From Fodinibacter sp038258215 (lineage in GTDB: Bacteria; Actinomycetota; Actinomycetes; Actinomycetales; Dermatophilaceae): 64,000 nt of DNA. Positions 24,349-33,289 of this stretch are shown here, one piece after another (positions within the stretch are counted from its first letter, which is position 1; each line of letters begins with the position of its first letter). Made by a program: the position numbers and the translations under genes. The DNA lies in the NCBI GenBank assembly GCA_038258215.1, contig JBBSQC010000010.1, positions 1-64,000 on the forward strand, in the 5' to 3' direction. Under the pieces are notes generated by a model that ran no database searches, had not been told where the DNA came from, and worked only from the letters and a program-made list of their open reading frames with translations.

Positions 24349-24915
24349 GTGGCGCGTCGCACGGTTGATGTGGTGCCCGTCGACGGCGACCTCCAGGACC
24401 TGATGGGCCTCTGGCTGGCCGCCAAGGTCGACGGTGGCACGAGCAAGCAGGCGGCCGCGCGCGTCATCAGCGACGGTCGCCTGGCCGCGGCCCTGCGGCG
24501 GCCGGGCGTGCAGGCGTTCGTCGCGCGGGTGGACCGCGAGCCGGTCGGGTACGCGATCGCCAGCGACAACCCGTTCGGGGTGAGCCCGAGCACCGAGATC
24601 ACCGTCGAGCATCTGTGGGTGGCCCCCGACGCCCGCCGCCTGGGGGTGGCCAAGTCGCTGCTCACCGCGGTGCTGGCCGCCGCGGAGCGCGCCGGGTGCG
24701 AGCACGTGGTGTCCAACGTCCCGACCTCCAGCCGCGACGCCAACCGGTTCTTCGCCCGCCTCGGGTTCAGCTCCACGGTGGTGCGTCGTGTCGTTCCCAC
24801 CAGCCACCTGCGTCGCAAGCTCGCCCCGGAGACCTCCGAGAGCGGCCACGAGCTGCTCCGCCGCCGACGCAGCCTGCGCAGCCGCGCCCTGCCGCTGGCC
24901 TCCCGCTCCGCCTGA
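24349..24915 (+). CDS. GNAT-family N-acetyltransferase
   Basis: A 188-residue acetyltransferase. The GNAT core is visible: EITVEHLWVAPDARRLGVAKSLL contains the beta4 strand and the R-x-x-G-x-A acetyl-CoA loop. It is followed by the SSRDANRFFARLGF segment typical of the last helix-strand. The substrate is unknown. The C-terminal 35 residues are Arg-rich. GGAGG lies 4-5 nt before GTG 24349, supporting this start; TATGGT at 24282 may be its -10, with a leader of about 55 nt. Confidence 0.87.
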   Translation: MARRTVDVVPVDGDLQDLMGLWLAAKVDGGTSKQAAARVISDGRLAAALRRPGVQAFVARVDREPVGYAIASDNPFGVSPSTEITVEHLWVAPDARRLGVAKSLLTAVLAAAERAGCEHVVSNVPTSSRDANRFFARLGFSSTVVRRVVPTSHLRRKLAPETSESGHELLRRRRSLRSRALPLASRSA

Positions 24916-24936
24916 TCCGGGCTGCGTCCCCACCGT

Positions 24937-24964
24937 CGGTGTCCGCTGCCCGGTGTCCGCTGCC
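24937..24964. repeat. 14-bp perfect tandem duplication
   Basis: CGGTGTCCGCTGCC occurs twice head to tail (24937-24950 and 24951-24964), followed by a partial CGG. It lies between the convergent GNAT and thioesterase genes. It is probably replication slippage without a function. Confidence 0.85.
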
Positions 24965-24977
24965 CGGCCTCGGCTGA

Positions 24978-25442
24978 TCAGCCGCCCGGCGCGGCATCCC
25001 GGATCAGGCAGGTGATCCGGGAGGTGCAGACCCGCTTGCCCTGGTCGTCGGTGACGACGACCTGGTAGCAGGCCAGGGTGCGCCCCAGGCTCAGCGGCGT
25101 GGCCGTGCCGGTGACCAGCCCGGACCGCGCGGCACGGTGGTGGGTGGCGTTGATGTCCAGCCCCACGACGGCCTTGCCGGGGCCGGCGTGCAGGGCGGCC
25201 CCGATCGACCCCAGGGTCTCCGCCAGGACGACCGACGCTCCCCCGTGGAGCAGGCCGTAGGGCTGGGTGTTCCCCTCGACGGGCATCGTCGCGACGAGGC
25301 GCTCCGCACTCGCCTCGAGCACCTTGATGCCCATCCGCTGCATGAGCGAGTCCGGGTTCATCGCCTGCATCGCCTCGACACCGGCCATGAGGTCGGGGGT
25401 GGAGCGGGGGCCCGGGTCCGGGGCGGCTGGCGTGTCGGTCAT
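24978..25442 (-). CDS. Hotdog-fold (PaaI-type) thioesterase
   Basis: A 154-residue acyl-CoA thioesterase of the PaaI/HGG group. The active-site segment QPYGLLHGGASVVLAETLGS contains the HGG motif and the catalytic Glu. GLDINATHHRAARSG is the usual second half of the fold. The substrate is probably an aryl- or acyl-CoA, but not determinable. It is divergent from polA with only 19 bp between the two start codons. Confidence 0.9.
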   Translation of the reverse strand: MTDTPAAPDPGPRSTPDLMAGVEAMQAMNPDSLMQRMGIKVLEASAERLVATMPVEGNTQPYGLLHGGASVVLAETLGSIGAALHAGPGKAVVGLDINATHHRAARSGLVTGTATPLSLGRTLACYQVVVTDDQGKRVCTSRITCLIRDAAPGG

Positions 25443-25448
25443 GGTGAC

Positions 25449-25454
25449 TAGGCT
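25449..25454 (+). promoter_or_regulatory. -10 hexamer TAGGCT for polA, leaderless type
   Basis: TAGGCT is followed by 7 nt and the polA GTG. The hexamer lies in the 19-bp spacer, so the -35 region falls inside the thioesterase reading frame. Confidence 0.6.
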
Positions 25455-25461
25455 GCCATGC

Positions 25462-28143
25462 GTGAAGCTGCTTCTCCTCGACGGACACTCCCTGGCCTAC
25501 CGCGCGTTCTTCGCCCTCCCGGTCGAGAACTTCTCGACGAGCACCGGCCAACACACGAATGCCGTCTACGGGTTCACGGCCATGCTCATCAACGTGCTAC
25601 GTGACGAGGCCCCGACCCACGTCGGTGTCGCCTTCGACGTCTCGCGCCAGACCTTCCGGCTGGAGGAGTACGCCGACTACAAGGCCGGCCGCGCCAAGAC
25701 CCCCACCGAGTTCAGTGGGCAGCTGCCGCTCCTGCGCGAGGTGCTCGACGCCCTGCGCGTCCGGCACGTCGGCATCGAGGGGTTCGAGGCCGACGACGTC
25801 ATCGCCACGCTGACCCACCAGGCAGTGGAGCAGGGCCACGAGGTGGTCATCTGCACCGGCGACCGCGATGCCTTCCAGCTCGTCTCCGACAAGGTCACCC
25901 TCCTCTACCCCGTGCGCGGGGTCTCCGAGGTCTGGCGGATGGACCCCGCTGCCGTCGAGGAGAAGTACCTCGTGTCGCCGGAGCGCTACAGCGACCTCGC
26001 CGCGCTCGTGGGTGAGACCAGCGACAACCTTCCCGGCGTGCCCGGAGTGGGCCCGAAGACGGCGGCGAAGTGGCTCGGCCAGTTCGGTGACCTCACCGGC
26101 GTCGTGGCCCACGTCGACGAGATCAAGGGCAAGGCTGGGGAGTCGCTGCGCGCCAACCTCGACGGCGTGCTGCGCAACCGGCGGCTGAACCGGCTCGTCA
26201 CCGACGTCGACCTGCCGCTCACCGTGGGCGACCTCGAGCGCCAGGGCTGGGACCGTGAGGAGGTGCACACCGTCTTCGACGGGCTGGAGTTCCGGGTGCT
26301 GCGGGACCGGCTGTTCGCGACGTTCGACGTCGAGGCCGACGAGGTGGAGGGCGGCTTCGACCTCGAGGGCCACGTGCTGGACACCGACGCGGCCGTGGCC
26401 CGGCTCGCCGACCCCGCCACCGCCCGCACCCCCCACGGCGTGGTCGTCGTCGGTCACTACCGCGCCGGCACTGGTGACGCAGAGGCGCTCTCGATCGCTG
26501 GGGGCGACGACACCTCGGCCCACCTCGACCTCACCGAGCTCACGCCCCAGCAGGAGGAGGTCGTCGCGGCGTGGCTCGCTGACCCCGAGGCACCGAAGGT
26601 CCTGCACGACGCCAAGCCCCAGGTGCAGGCGCTGTCCACCCGGGGGATGAGCCTGCGGGGGGTCGTGAGCGACACGGCACTGGCGGCCTACCTCGTCCGC
26701 CCGGACCAACGGTCCTACGACCTCGAGGATCTCGTCGTGCGCCACCTGGGCCGCGAGCTCAAGGCCGACTCCGAGGGGGTCTCGGGGCAGGGCCAGCAGG
26801 GCATGCTCGACGTCGAGGTCGACGACGACTCCTCGGCACGCGACGCGATGGTGCGCGCCAAGGCCGTGCTGGAGCTGTCGGAGGTGCTCGCCCAACGGCT
26901 CGAGGAGACCGGAGGCTCCGACCTGCTGGCCCGGATGGAGCTGCCGCTGCTCGACGTCCTCGCCGCGATGGAGCGCACCGGGATCGCGGTCGACGAGGAG
27001 GCGCTCACGGCCCTCGAGGCTGACTTCGCGGCCAAGATGCGCCAGGCGCAGCTCGACGCCTTCGAGGCGATCGCGCGCGACGACGTCAACCTCGGCAGCC
27101 CCAAGCAGCTTCAGGAGGTGCTCTTCGACCAGCTGGGGATGCCGAAGACCAAGCGCACCAAGACCGGTTACACCACCGACGCCGATGCGCTGGCCGACCT
27201 GTTCGTCAAGACCGAGCACCCGTTCCTCGAGGCCCTGCTGCGCCACCGCGACACCAGCCGGCTGCGGGTCACCGTCGAGGGTCTCATCAAGTCGGTCGCC
27301 CCCGACCGGCGCATCCACACGACCTACCTGCAGACCATCGCGGCCACCGGCCGGCTGAGCTCGACGGACCCGAACCTGCAGAACGTTCCGATCCGCACCG
27401 AGGAGGGCCGCCGGATCCGCGAGGTCTTCGTCGTCGGCGACGGGTTCGAGTCGCTGATGTCCGCCGACTACAGCCAGATCGAGATGCGGATCATGGCCCA
27501 CCTGTCAGGAGACGAGGGCCTCATCGAGGCGTTCCGCACCGGGGAGGACCTGCACCGGTTCGTCGGCAGCAGGGTGTTCGCGGTCGAGCCGGCCGACGTC
27601 ACCGGCGAGATGCGGAGCAAGGTCAAGGCGATGAGCTACGGCCTGGCCTACGGGCTCTCCGCGTTCGGCCTGTCCAAGCAGCTGACCGTCTCGACGGGTG
27701 AGGCTCAGGCGCTGATGGACGAGTACTTCGCCCGCTTCGGCGGGGTCCGTGACTACCTGCGCGAGATCGTCGCGCAGGCCCGGGCCACGGGATACACCGA
27801 GACGATGCAGGGCCGTCGTCGCTACCTGCCCGACCTCACGAGCGACAACCGGCAGCGCCGCGAGATCGCGGAGCGGATGGCGCTCAACGCCCCCATCCAG
27901 GGCTCGGCCGCCGACATCATCAAGCTCGCGATGCTCGGCGTGGATGCCGCGCTGACCGCCGAGGGCGCCCGGTCCCGGATCCTGCTCCAGGTGCACGACG
28001 AGCTGGTGCTCGAGGTCGCGCCGGGGGAGGAGGAGTCCGTCGAGGCCCTCGTCCGACGGGAGATGGGCGCGGCGACGGAGATGGACGTGCCGCTGGACGT
28101 CAGCGTCGGGGTCGGTCGCTCCTGGCACGACGCCGCGCACTGA
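25462..28143 (+). CDS. polA: DNA polymerase I
   Basis: An 893-residue repair and Okazaki-processing polymerase. The 5'-3' exonuclease domain (about residues 1-300) has the acidic sites in LLDGHSLAYR, GFEADDVI and CTGDRDAFQLV. The middle domain keeps the 3'-5' exonuclease fold but lacks the DxE start motif, so proofreading is probably absent, as in mycobacterial and Taq enzymes. The polymerase domain has motif A SADYSQIEMR, motif B with KVKAMSYGLAYG and motif C VHDELVLE. GTG 25462 follows a TAGGCT hexamer by 7 nt. Confidence 0.97.
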   Translation: MKLLLLDGHSLAYRAFFALPVENFSTSTGQHTNAVYGFTAMLINVLRDEAPTHVGVAFDVSRQTFRLEEYADYKAGRAKTPTEFSGQLPLLREVLDALRVRHVGIEGFEADDVIATLTHQAVEQGHEVVICTGDRDAFQLVSDKVTLLYPVRGVSEVWRMDPAAVEEKYLVSPERYSDLAALVGETSDNLPGVPGVGPKTAAKWLGQFGDLTGVVAHVDEIKGKAGESLRANLDGVLRNRRLNRLVTDVDLPLTVGDLERQGWDREEVHTVFDGLEFRVLRDRLFATFDVEADEVEGGFDLEGHVLDTDAAVARLADPATARTPHGVVVVGHYRAGTGDAEALSIAGGDDTSAHLDLTELTPQQEEVVAAWLADPEAPKVLHDAKPQVQALSTRGMSLRGVVSDTALAAYLVRPDQRSYDLEDLVVRHLGRELKADSEGVSGQGQQGMLDVEVDDDSSARDAMVRAKAVLELSEVLAQRLEETGGSDLLARMELPLLDVLAAMERTGIAVDEEALTALEADFAAKMRQAQLDAFEAIARDDVNLGSPKQLQEVLFDQLGMPKTKRTKTGYTTDADALADLFVKTEHPFLEALLRHRDTSRLRVTVEGLIKSVAPDRRIHTTYLQTIAATGRLSSTDPNLQNVPIRTEEGRRIREVFVVGDGFESLMSADYSQIEMRIMAHLSGDEGLIEAFRTGEDLHRFVGSRVFAVEPADVTGEMRSKVKAMSYGLAYGLSAFGLSKQLTVSTGEAQALMDEYFARFGGVRDYLREIVAQARATGYTETMQGRRRYLPDLTSDNRQRREIAERMALNAPIQGSAADIIKLAMLGVDAALTAEGARSRILLQVHDELVLEVAPGEEESVEALVRREMGAATEMDVPLDVSVGVGRSWHDAAH

Positions 28144-28299
28144 CCCCTGTGCACACCACTCCGGCCGGCAGTCGCGCGCTCACCGTCGCCTCGCAGTGAC
28201 TCCTTTCACGAAAGATGCGAGAGGTCGTTCGATACCGCATACTCTCCGGTAACCATGCACCCGCCACCGATTCGGCGGGTGCCTTCCTGTGAGGTGTCC

Positions 28300-28887
28300 G
28301 TGCGAAGAAGTCTGATGGTTGGCCTGCTGCTGGCCGTGTTCGCGGCGTTGATCGTCGCTCTTGGTGAAGGTTTGGGGTTGGACCTGCAACACGTCGCGCT
28401 CTTGGGCGCTGCGCTGGGCGGTGTCCTCGGGTTGGTTCCTCACCCGAGCACCTGGGGGCGGGTTGCCGGGTTCCTCGCGGGGTTCGTCGTCGCCTGGCTC
28501 GGGTTCGCGCTCCGGGCAGCCGTGCTGCCTGACTCGGCGACGGGTCGGGCCGTCGCCGCGTTCCTTGTCGTGGCGGTCGTGGTAGTCATCGTGGGCCTGT
28601 CGAAGGGCGTGCTGCCTCTCTGGGCCGGGCTGCTGGGGACGGCATCGATCGTGGGCGCCTATGAGGAGATCTTCACCAATGCGCCGTCACAGTTCCTCAA
28701 GGAGTCACCCGTCGCCGCAACGACCATGCTCCTGGCGGTGGCTCTCGGGTATCTCGCCGTCTCTCTCCTGCCAGAGGCTGCTCACGGTGCGGCGGGTGCA
28801 GGCCACGGGGCACATCGGCCCCCACAGCACGACGAACAGCCAGTCGAGGGCGATCTTGAAGGATTGCTGTCAGGGGAGAAGAAGTGA
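28300..28887 (+). CDS. Small integral membrane protein, partner of heptad-repeat protein
   Basis: A 195-residue protein with five or six hydrophobic segments, among them MVGLLLAVFAALIVALGEG, FLAGFVVAWLGFALRAAVL and MLLAVALGYLAVSLL, then a soluble His/Pro/Glu-rich tail. I do not recognise a family. GAGG lies 5 nt before GTG 28300; ATG 28255 and ATG 28315 are alternative starts. Its stop overlaps the next start (GTGA), so it is coupled to the large secreted protein and probably forms one functional unit with it. Codons such as TTG, GGT and GTT are commoner here than in the neighbours. Confidence 0.75.
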   Translation: MRRSLMVGLLLAVFAALIVALGEGLGLDLQHVALLGAALGGVLGLVPHPSTWGRVAGFLAGFVVAWLGFALRAAVLPDSATGRAVAAFLVVAVVVVIVGLSKGVLPLWAGLLGTASIVGAYEEIFTNAPSQFLKESPVAATTMLLAVALGYLAVSLLPEAAHGAAGAGHGAHRPPQHDEQPVEGDLEGLLSGEKK

Positions 28888-31562
28888 ACCGGGTCAAGCT
28901 CAGGATCGTTGGAACCACAGGAGCGGCACTTCTGTCCGTGCCCTCTCTGGTGGTGTTGAGTGCCGGTGCCGGCATGGCCGCCGACGGAAACCAGGCCGTC
29001 GCTGTCTCCAACACAGAGACCGTTCAGGTGTTCATGGACCCGACCGGCCAGGTGGACGTCGCCCGTGTCTACGAGCAGGTCGCGATGTCAGGGAAAGGCT
29101 CGGTCGACCTGGTGAACCCCATCGAGCCCTCGGGTCTGCGCAACCTTGATGGGTTCCGGACACCGGACGTGGTGGACGGCAACATGGTGGGCACGTTCAA
29201 GGTCGACGGCGAGCGGCGCCTGCGCACCGTCAGCTCCTTCACGAAAACCTTGCCCCTCGATGTTCGCGTGACCTACATGCTCGACGGACAGGAGGTCAAG
29301 CCCGGAGACGTCGTCGGAAAGGACGGCGAACTCGAGGTGAGCTACACCGTGCGCAACATCACCGGAGCTTCGCAGGAACTCTCCTTCGACGACGGTATCG
29401 GCGGCGTGGGCACCGCCACCGAGGACGTCGTCATCCCCATGGTGGGTTCTCTCACCACGGTCCTCCCCTCCAACTTCACCAACGTTCGTTCGACCGGGGC
29501 CAACATGGCCGGAGACGGCCGGGGCGGCATGAAGATGTCGTTCACCATGACGCTCTTCGGGCCCATCGGGTCGCCCGAGGCGTCGTTCGGGTACACCGCG
29601 ACCGTCAGGGACGGGGTCGTTCCTTCGGCGAGTATCTCGGCTCTCCCTGTCAACCCACTTGAGAGCCCCTCCTTCAAGGGCGCGGCCGCGTCCTACCAGG
29701 GCGGCGCTGACACCGGAGTCACGTTGACCGGGGGCGCCTCGACGATCGACACCAACCTCCTCAAGCTGCGTGACGGTGCCGGAGCGCTTCTCGCAGGGTT
29801 GATCCAGCTTCGAGACGGCGCCAAGACCCTCAATATCGGGTTGAGCGACACCGCTGTGCCGGGCGCGTTCAGGCTGGCCGACGGAGCACGGCAGGCATCG
29901 TCGGGTGCGGCACGTCTCAACGCAGGGTTGTCGGACCTCGATGACGGCGCCAACCAGCTCGCGGCCGGCACGAACACCCTCACGGACGGGTCTGCGCAGC
30001 TGGCGGACGGCGCCGGTCGCCTGTCCGCGGGCGCGGCAGGCGCCGCCGACGGAGCCGGTCAGCTCGCCGATGGTTCCGCTCAGGTGGCTGACGGGCTTGA
30101 TGCGGCCGGTGCCCAGGCACCTCAGCTCCTCGGTGGTCTGGCTCAGGTGGCTGCCGGCCTCGACAAGGTGGACGCGGGGCTGACTCAGCTGTCTGCGTCA
30201 GTAGAGACTGGTGGGGGGGACTTGGATGCCGGCATCCAACAGCTCGTGGCAGGGTTGGGGAGCAAGAGCGAACCGACGACGCTGATCGGAGGCGTCGACG
30301 CCGCCCGGTCCGGCATCGCGGGTCTGACAGCTGACGGAGGTGACCTGGACAAGCTCCGGAAGGGCACCGATGACTCGAAGGCCGGCGTCGATGCGTCAAA
30401 GGCAGGGGTCGACGAGGTCAACTCGGGGCTCAGCGATGCCGCCGCGCAAGGTGGTGCGATAGACCGGCTTGCGGCGGGCGTGGTGGCTGCGCAAGCGGCG
30501 GACTGTGGCCCAGCATGCTCGGCAACTCTTGACGCCGTCGCTGAGGGCATCGCGCAGCTCAAGGCCCAGACCCAAGAGGCAACCGCTGGCCTGACCGAGG
30601 TGTCGGGCGGGCTCGGTCAGGTGTCGCCCGGTCTGGGTGGGGTGTCGACTGGCATCGCCCAGGTCAAGGCCGGCCTCAAGCCGGCTGCGGACGGCTTGGC
30701 AAAGGTGGAGTGTGGACTCAGCAACACCTCTCTCACGGGAGTGTGTGACGCCGACACGCCGGGTCTCCTCGAAGGATTGGGAAGGCTCGAGGCCGGAGTG
30801 AACGCGTTGGTCGGCGGCGTCGTCTCAGCCGTTGGTGTGTCATCTGACACCCAGAGTGACCAGACGCTTCGTGGTGGAGTCCACTCCTTGCAGGACGGTG
30901 TCGACGAGATCGGGATCGGAGGGGTGGCTCTCATCGACGGGTTGGACCAGCTCTCCGCCGGTGCGGGAATCGTGGCCTCCGGCAACGCCGACCTGGCTGA
31001 CGGGGTCGACCAGCTGGCGACCGGAGCGAACGACCTGTCGTCGGGCGCGAGTCGTCTCGACGCAGGAGCCAACAAGCTGGCCGACGGTGCAGGCCGACTC
31101 GCAGACGGCACCGAGACTGCCAAGGATGGTGCTGGCCAGTTGGCGAACGGAAACGCGCAGCTCGCTGCGGGCTCGGACCAGCTGGCAACGGGCCTCGGCG
31201 CAGCGGCGGACGGATCGTTCAAGCTGTCGGATGGGCTGGGTACTGCATCCGACAAGGCACCTGCGCTCGAGGACGGCGCCCAGCGCCTTTCCGACGAGGG
31301 AACCCAGAAGATCATCGCGGCCGGACAGGCTACCGCTGCCGACTACGGCGCAAAGTACGCCGCTCTCGAGGCTGGTGCCCTGAGGGCGCAGGACGAAGGC
31401 ATGGCCTATGGCGCCCCGGAAGGGGCGACCGGCACGACGGCCTACTCGATCGAGCTGGCTGGTGCCACCGGTGAGTCGGGTGGAAACACCGGCCGCGCCC
31501 TCGGGGCAGCCGCCGTCTTCGCGCTGGCGGGAGGAGCCCTTCTGCTGCGGCGCCGGGTCTAG
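28884..31562 (+). CDS. Secreted, membrane-anchored Leu/Gly heptad-repeat protein
   Basis: An 892-residue surface protein. Residues 1-33 are a Sec signal ending AGAGMA. Residues 34-280 form a beta-rich region. About residues 285-830 are an extended stalk of x-x-x-L-x-x-G heptads (QLADGAGRLSAGAA, QLAAGTNTLTDGSAQ and many more), as in TIGR03057 repeats and the YhgE/Pip, YueB and EsaA extracellular domains. One short segment near the middle holds paired cysteines (DCGPAC). The end is a membrane helix plus RRRV without LPXTG. GC content looks lower than in flanking genes. The role is unknown; a surface fibre or envelope spacer is my inference. Confidence 0.85.
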   Translation: MNRVKLRIVGTTGAALLSVPSLVVLSAGAGMAADGNQAVAVSNTETVQVFMDPTGQVDVARVYEQVAMSGKGSVDLVNPIEPSGLRNLDGFRTPDVVDGNMVGTFKVDGERRLRTVSSFTKTLPLDVRVTYMLDGQEVKPGDVVGKDGELEVSYTVRNITGASQELSFDDGIGGVGTATEDVVIPMVGSLTTVLPSNFTNVRSTGANMAGDGRGGMKMSFTMTLFGPIGSPEASFGYTATVRDGVVPSASISALPVNPLESPSFKGAAASYQGGADTGVTLTGGASTIDTNLLKLRDGAGALLAGLIQLRDGAKTLNIGLSDTAVPGAFRLADGARQASSGAARLNAGLSDLDDGANQLAAGTNTLTDGSAQLADGAGRLSAGAAGAADGAGQLADGSAQVADGLDAAGAQAPQLLGGLAQVAAGLDKVDAGLTQLSASVETGGGDLDAGIQQLVAGLGSKSEPTTLIGGVDAARSGIAGLTADGGDLDKLRKGTDDSKAGVDASKAGVDEVNSGLSDAAAQGGAIDRLAAGVVAAQAADCGPACSATLDAVAEGIAQLKAQTQEATAGLTEVSGGLGQVSPGLGGVSTGIAQVKAGLKPAADGLAKVECGLSNTSLTGVCDADTPGLLEGLGRLEAGVNALVGGVVSAVGVSSDTQSDQTLRGGVHSLQDGVDEIGIGGVALIDGLDQLSAGAGIVASGNADLADGVDQLATGANDLSSGASRLDAGANKLADGAGRLADGTETAKDGAGQLANGNAQLAAGSDQLATGLGAAADGSFKLSDGLGTASDKAPALEDGAQRLSDEGTQKIIAAGQATAADYGAKYAALEAGALRAQDEGMAYGAPEGATGTTAYSIELAGATGESGGNTGRALGAAAVFALAGGALLLRRRV

Positions 31563-31597
31563 CAGGAAAGCGCTGCGCCCTGACCCGCCTCCGTCGC

Positions 31598-31630
31598 GCA
31601 GGCCCGGCACCGACCAGGTGCCGGGCCTGC
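31598..31630. terminator. Bidirectional hairpin terminator
   Basis: A perfect 13-bp stem, GCAGGCCCGGCAC (31598-31610) and GTGCCGGGCCTGC (31618-31630), with a 7-nt loop. It lies between the convergent heptad-repeat and MFS genes. There is no T-tract, as is common in high-GC Actinobacteria. Confidence 0.8.
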
Positions 31631-31647
31631 GGCATCCCACCAGTCCG

Positions 31648-33171
31648 TCACACGCTGCTGGGGGCGGGGTCCCTGCCGCCGGAGCTGTCCTCGCTGTCTG
31701 AGTCGTCGTCCCCGTCGTCACCCGCGTCGTCGACGGACAGGGGCTGGGCGATGCTCTCGAGCGACTGCCCCTCGGCGCCCACCCCGAGGACCGCCGCCAC
31801 GATCCCGCCGACGATCATCAACCCTGCACCGAGGAAGTAGCCGGGGGCGATCCCGGTGATGTCGCCGGAGTCGCTAGCGTTGTTGATGAGCGCCCCGAAG
31901 AGCAGGGGTCCGCTGATGCCGCCGGCCGCGGTCCCGATCGCGTAGAAGAAGGCGATGCACAACGCCCTGGTCTCCAGCGGAAAGACCTCGCTCGCGGTGA
32001 GGTAGGCCGAGCTGGCCCCCGCCGAGGCGAAGAAGAAGATCACCACGCCGAATGCCGTCAGCGTGACGGCGTTGAGGTCCCCCAGCACGAACCCGGCGAC
32101 CGCTAGGAGCGCGCCGGACAGCAGGTAGGTGCCGCTGATCATCTTGACGCGACCGACCGTGTCGAAGAGCTTGCTCAGGGCCAGCGCCCCGACGAAGTTG
32201 CTCACGGCGAAGATGGCGAGGTACCAACCGGTCTGTTTCACGTCGAAGAAGGTGGTCAGGGAGTCGCCGTAGGTGAAGAAGAAGGCGTTGTAGAGGAAGG
32301 CCTGCCCGACGAAGAGCGAGAAGCACAGCACCGTGCGCTTCGGATAGAGGGTGAACACGGTGCGGGCGATCTCGGGGATGGAGATCGTGCGTCGCTGCCG
32401 GATCGTGATCGGGTCGTCGTCCACGTCCGGCAGCGAGCCGTCGATGTCGGCCTCCACGGCCTTCTCGATGCTCTTGACGATCTCCTCCCCCTCGTCCTCC
32501 CGGCCGTGGATGAAGAGCCAGCGGGGGCTCTCCGGCACGTGACGACGTACGACGAAGATGCCCAGCGCGAGGATCGCACCGATGCCGAAGGCGAGCCGCC
32601 AACCGTAGGCCTGGTCGATCACCGTCGGGTCGAGCAGGGGGATGGTGAGCAGCGACCCGGCAGCGGCGCCCACCCAGAAGGACCCGTTGATCGCGATATC
32701 GACCCGCCCGCGGTAGGCCTTGGGGATCAGCTCGTCGATCGCGGAGTTGATGGCTGCGTACTCCCCGCCGATGCCCGCGCCGGTGAACAACCGGGCGACG
32801 AAGTACCAGACCGGGTTCGGCGAGAAGGCGGTGAGTACCGTGGCGCTGGTGTAGACACCGAGGGTGATGAGAAACAGCTTCTTGCGCCCGAAACGGTCGG
32901 TGAGCTGACCAAAGAACAGCGCCCCGATGCAGGCGCCCGCGACGTAGATGGCGCCGGCGAGCCCGATGTCGAAGCTGGACAACCCCAGGCCGGTGTCCTC
33001 CGGCTTCAGCGCCTCGGACATCGAGCCGACGATGGTCACCTCGAGGCCGTCGAGGATCCACACGGTCCCGAGGCCGACGACCACCATCCAGTGCCATCGC
33101 GCCCACGGCAGCCGGTCCAACCGCCCCGGGATGTCAGTGGTGATCCTGCCCGTCTCGACGTCCGACGCCAT
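31648..33171 (-). CDS. MFS transporter, sugar/metabolite:H+ symporter type
   Basis: A 507-residue permease with 12 transmembrane helices. The MFS loop 2-3 motif GQLTDRFGRKKLF and the PESPRWL loop after helix 6 mark the sugar porter/SP-like branch, and GSFWVGAAAGSLL lies in helix 5. The central cytoplasmic loop is long and acidic, and the C-terminal tail is a run of Asp and Ser. The substrate is unknown. ATG 33171 has GGGAGAC upstream. TAGCGT at 33230-33235 is a likely -10. Confidence 0.88.
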   Translation of the reverse strand: MASDVETGRITTDIPGRLDRLPWARWHWMVVVGLGTVWILDGLEVTIVGSMSEALKPEDTGLGLSSFDIGLAGAIYVAGACIGALFFGQLTDRFGRKKLFLITLGVYTSATVLTAFSPNPVWYFVARLFTGAGIGGEYAAINSAIDELIPKAYRGRVDIAINGSFWVGAAAGSLLTIPLLDPTVIDQAYGWRLAFGIGAILALGIFVVRRHVPESPRWLFIHGREDEGEEIVKSIEKAVEADIDGSLPDVDDDPITIRQRRTISIPEIARTVFTLYPKRTVLCFSLFVGQAFLYNAFFFTYGDSLTTFFDVKQTGWYLAIFAVSNFVGALALSKLFDTVGRVKMISGTYLLSGALLAVAGFVLGDLNAVTLTAFGVVIFFFASAGASSAYLTASEVFPLETRALCIAFFYAIGTAAGGISGPLLFGALINNASDSGDITGIAPGYFLGAGLMIVGGIVAAVLGVGAEGQSLESIAQPLSVDDAGDDGDDDSDSEDSSGGRDPAPSSV

Positions 33172-33229
33172 CGTCGTCTCCCTGCTGCCGTGCACCGCGC
33201 CCGCCACCGGCCCACCCGGTGGCACGTGC

Positions 33230-33235
33230 ACGCTA
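33230..33235 (-). promoter_or_regulatory. -10 hexamer TAGCGT for the MFS gene
   Basis: Minus-strand TAGCGT lies about 60 nt before the ATG. The 7-bp inverted repeat at 33258-33278 lies just upstream of it, where a regulator could bind. Confidence 0.4.
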
Positions 33236-33257
33236 GGACCGCGGCGACCCCCTCGGG

Positions 33258-33278
33258 GGTTTCGCGCCCCACGAAACC
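33258..33278. promoter_or_regulatory. Inverted repeat GGTTTCG-N7-CGAAACC
   Basis: Perfect 7-bp arms around CGCCCCA lie between the methyltransferase and MFS genes. It is AT-richer than its surroundings and sits upstream of the MFS -10. It is a candidate operator or a terminator of the methyltransferase gene. Confidence 0.45.
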
Positions 33279-33289
33279 TGGGGAGGACC

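Noticed and set aside
24937..24964. Start of a CRISPR or minisatellite array
   Set aside because: Only two adjoining 14-bp units without spacers; simple slippage.
30480..30560. Metal site at the paired cysteines inside the heptad stalk
   Set aside because: Only one short DCGPAC pair is present and a disulfide is the simpler reading.
28300..31562. Genomic island with integrase or attachment sites around the heptad-repeat pair
   Set aside because: Composition differs somewhat, but no integrase, transposase, tRNA or flanking direct repeats are seen.
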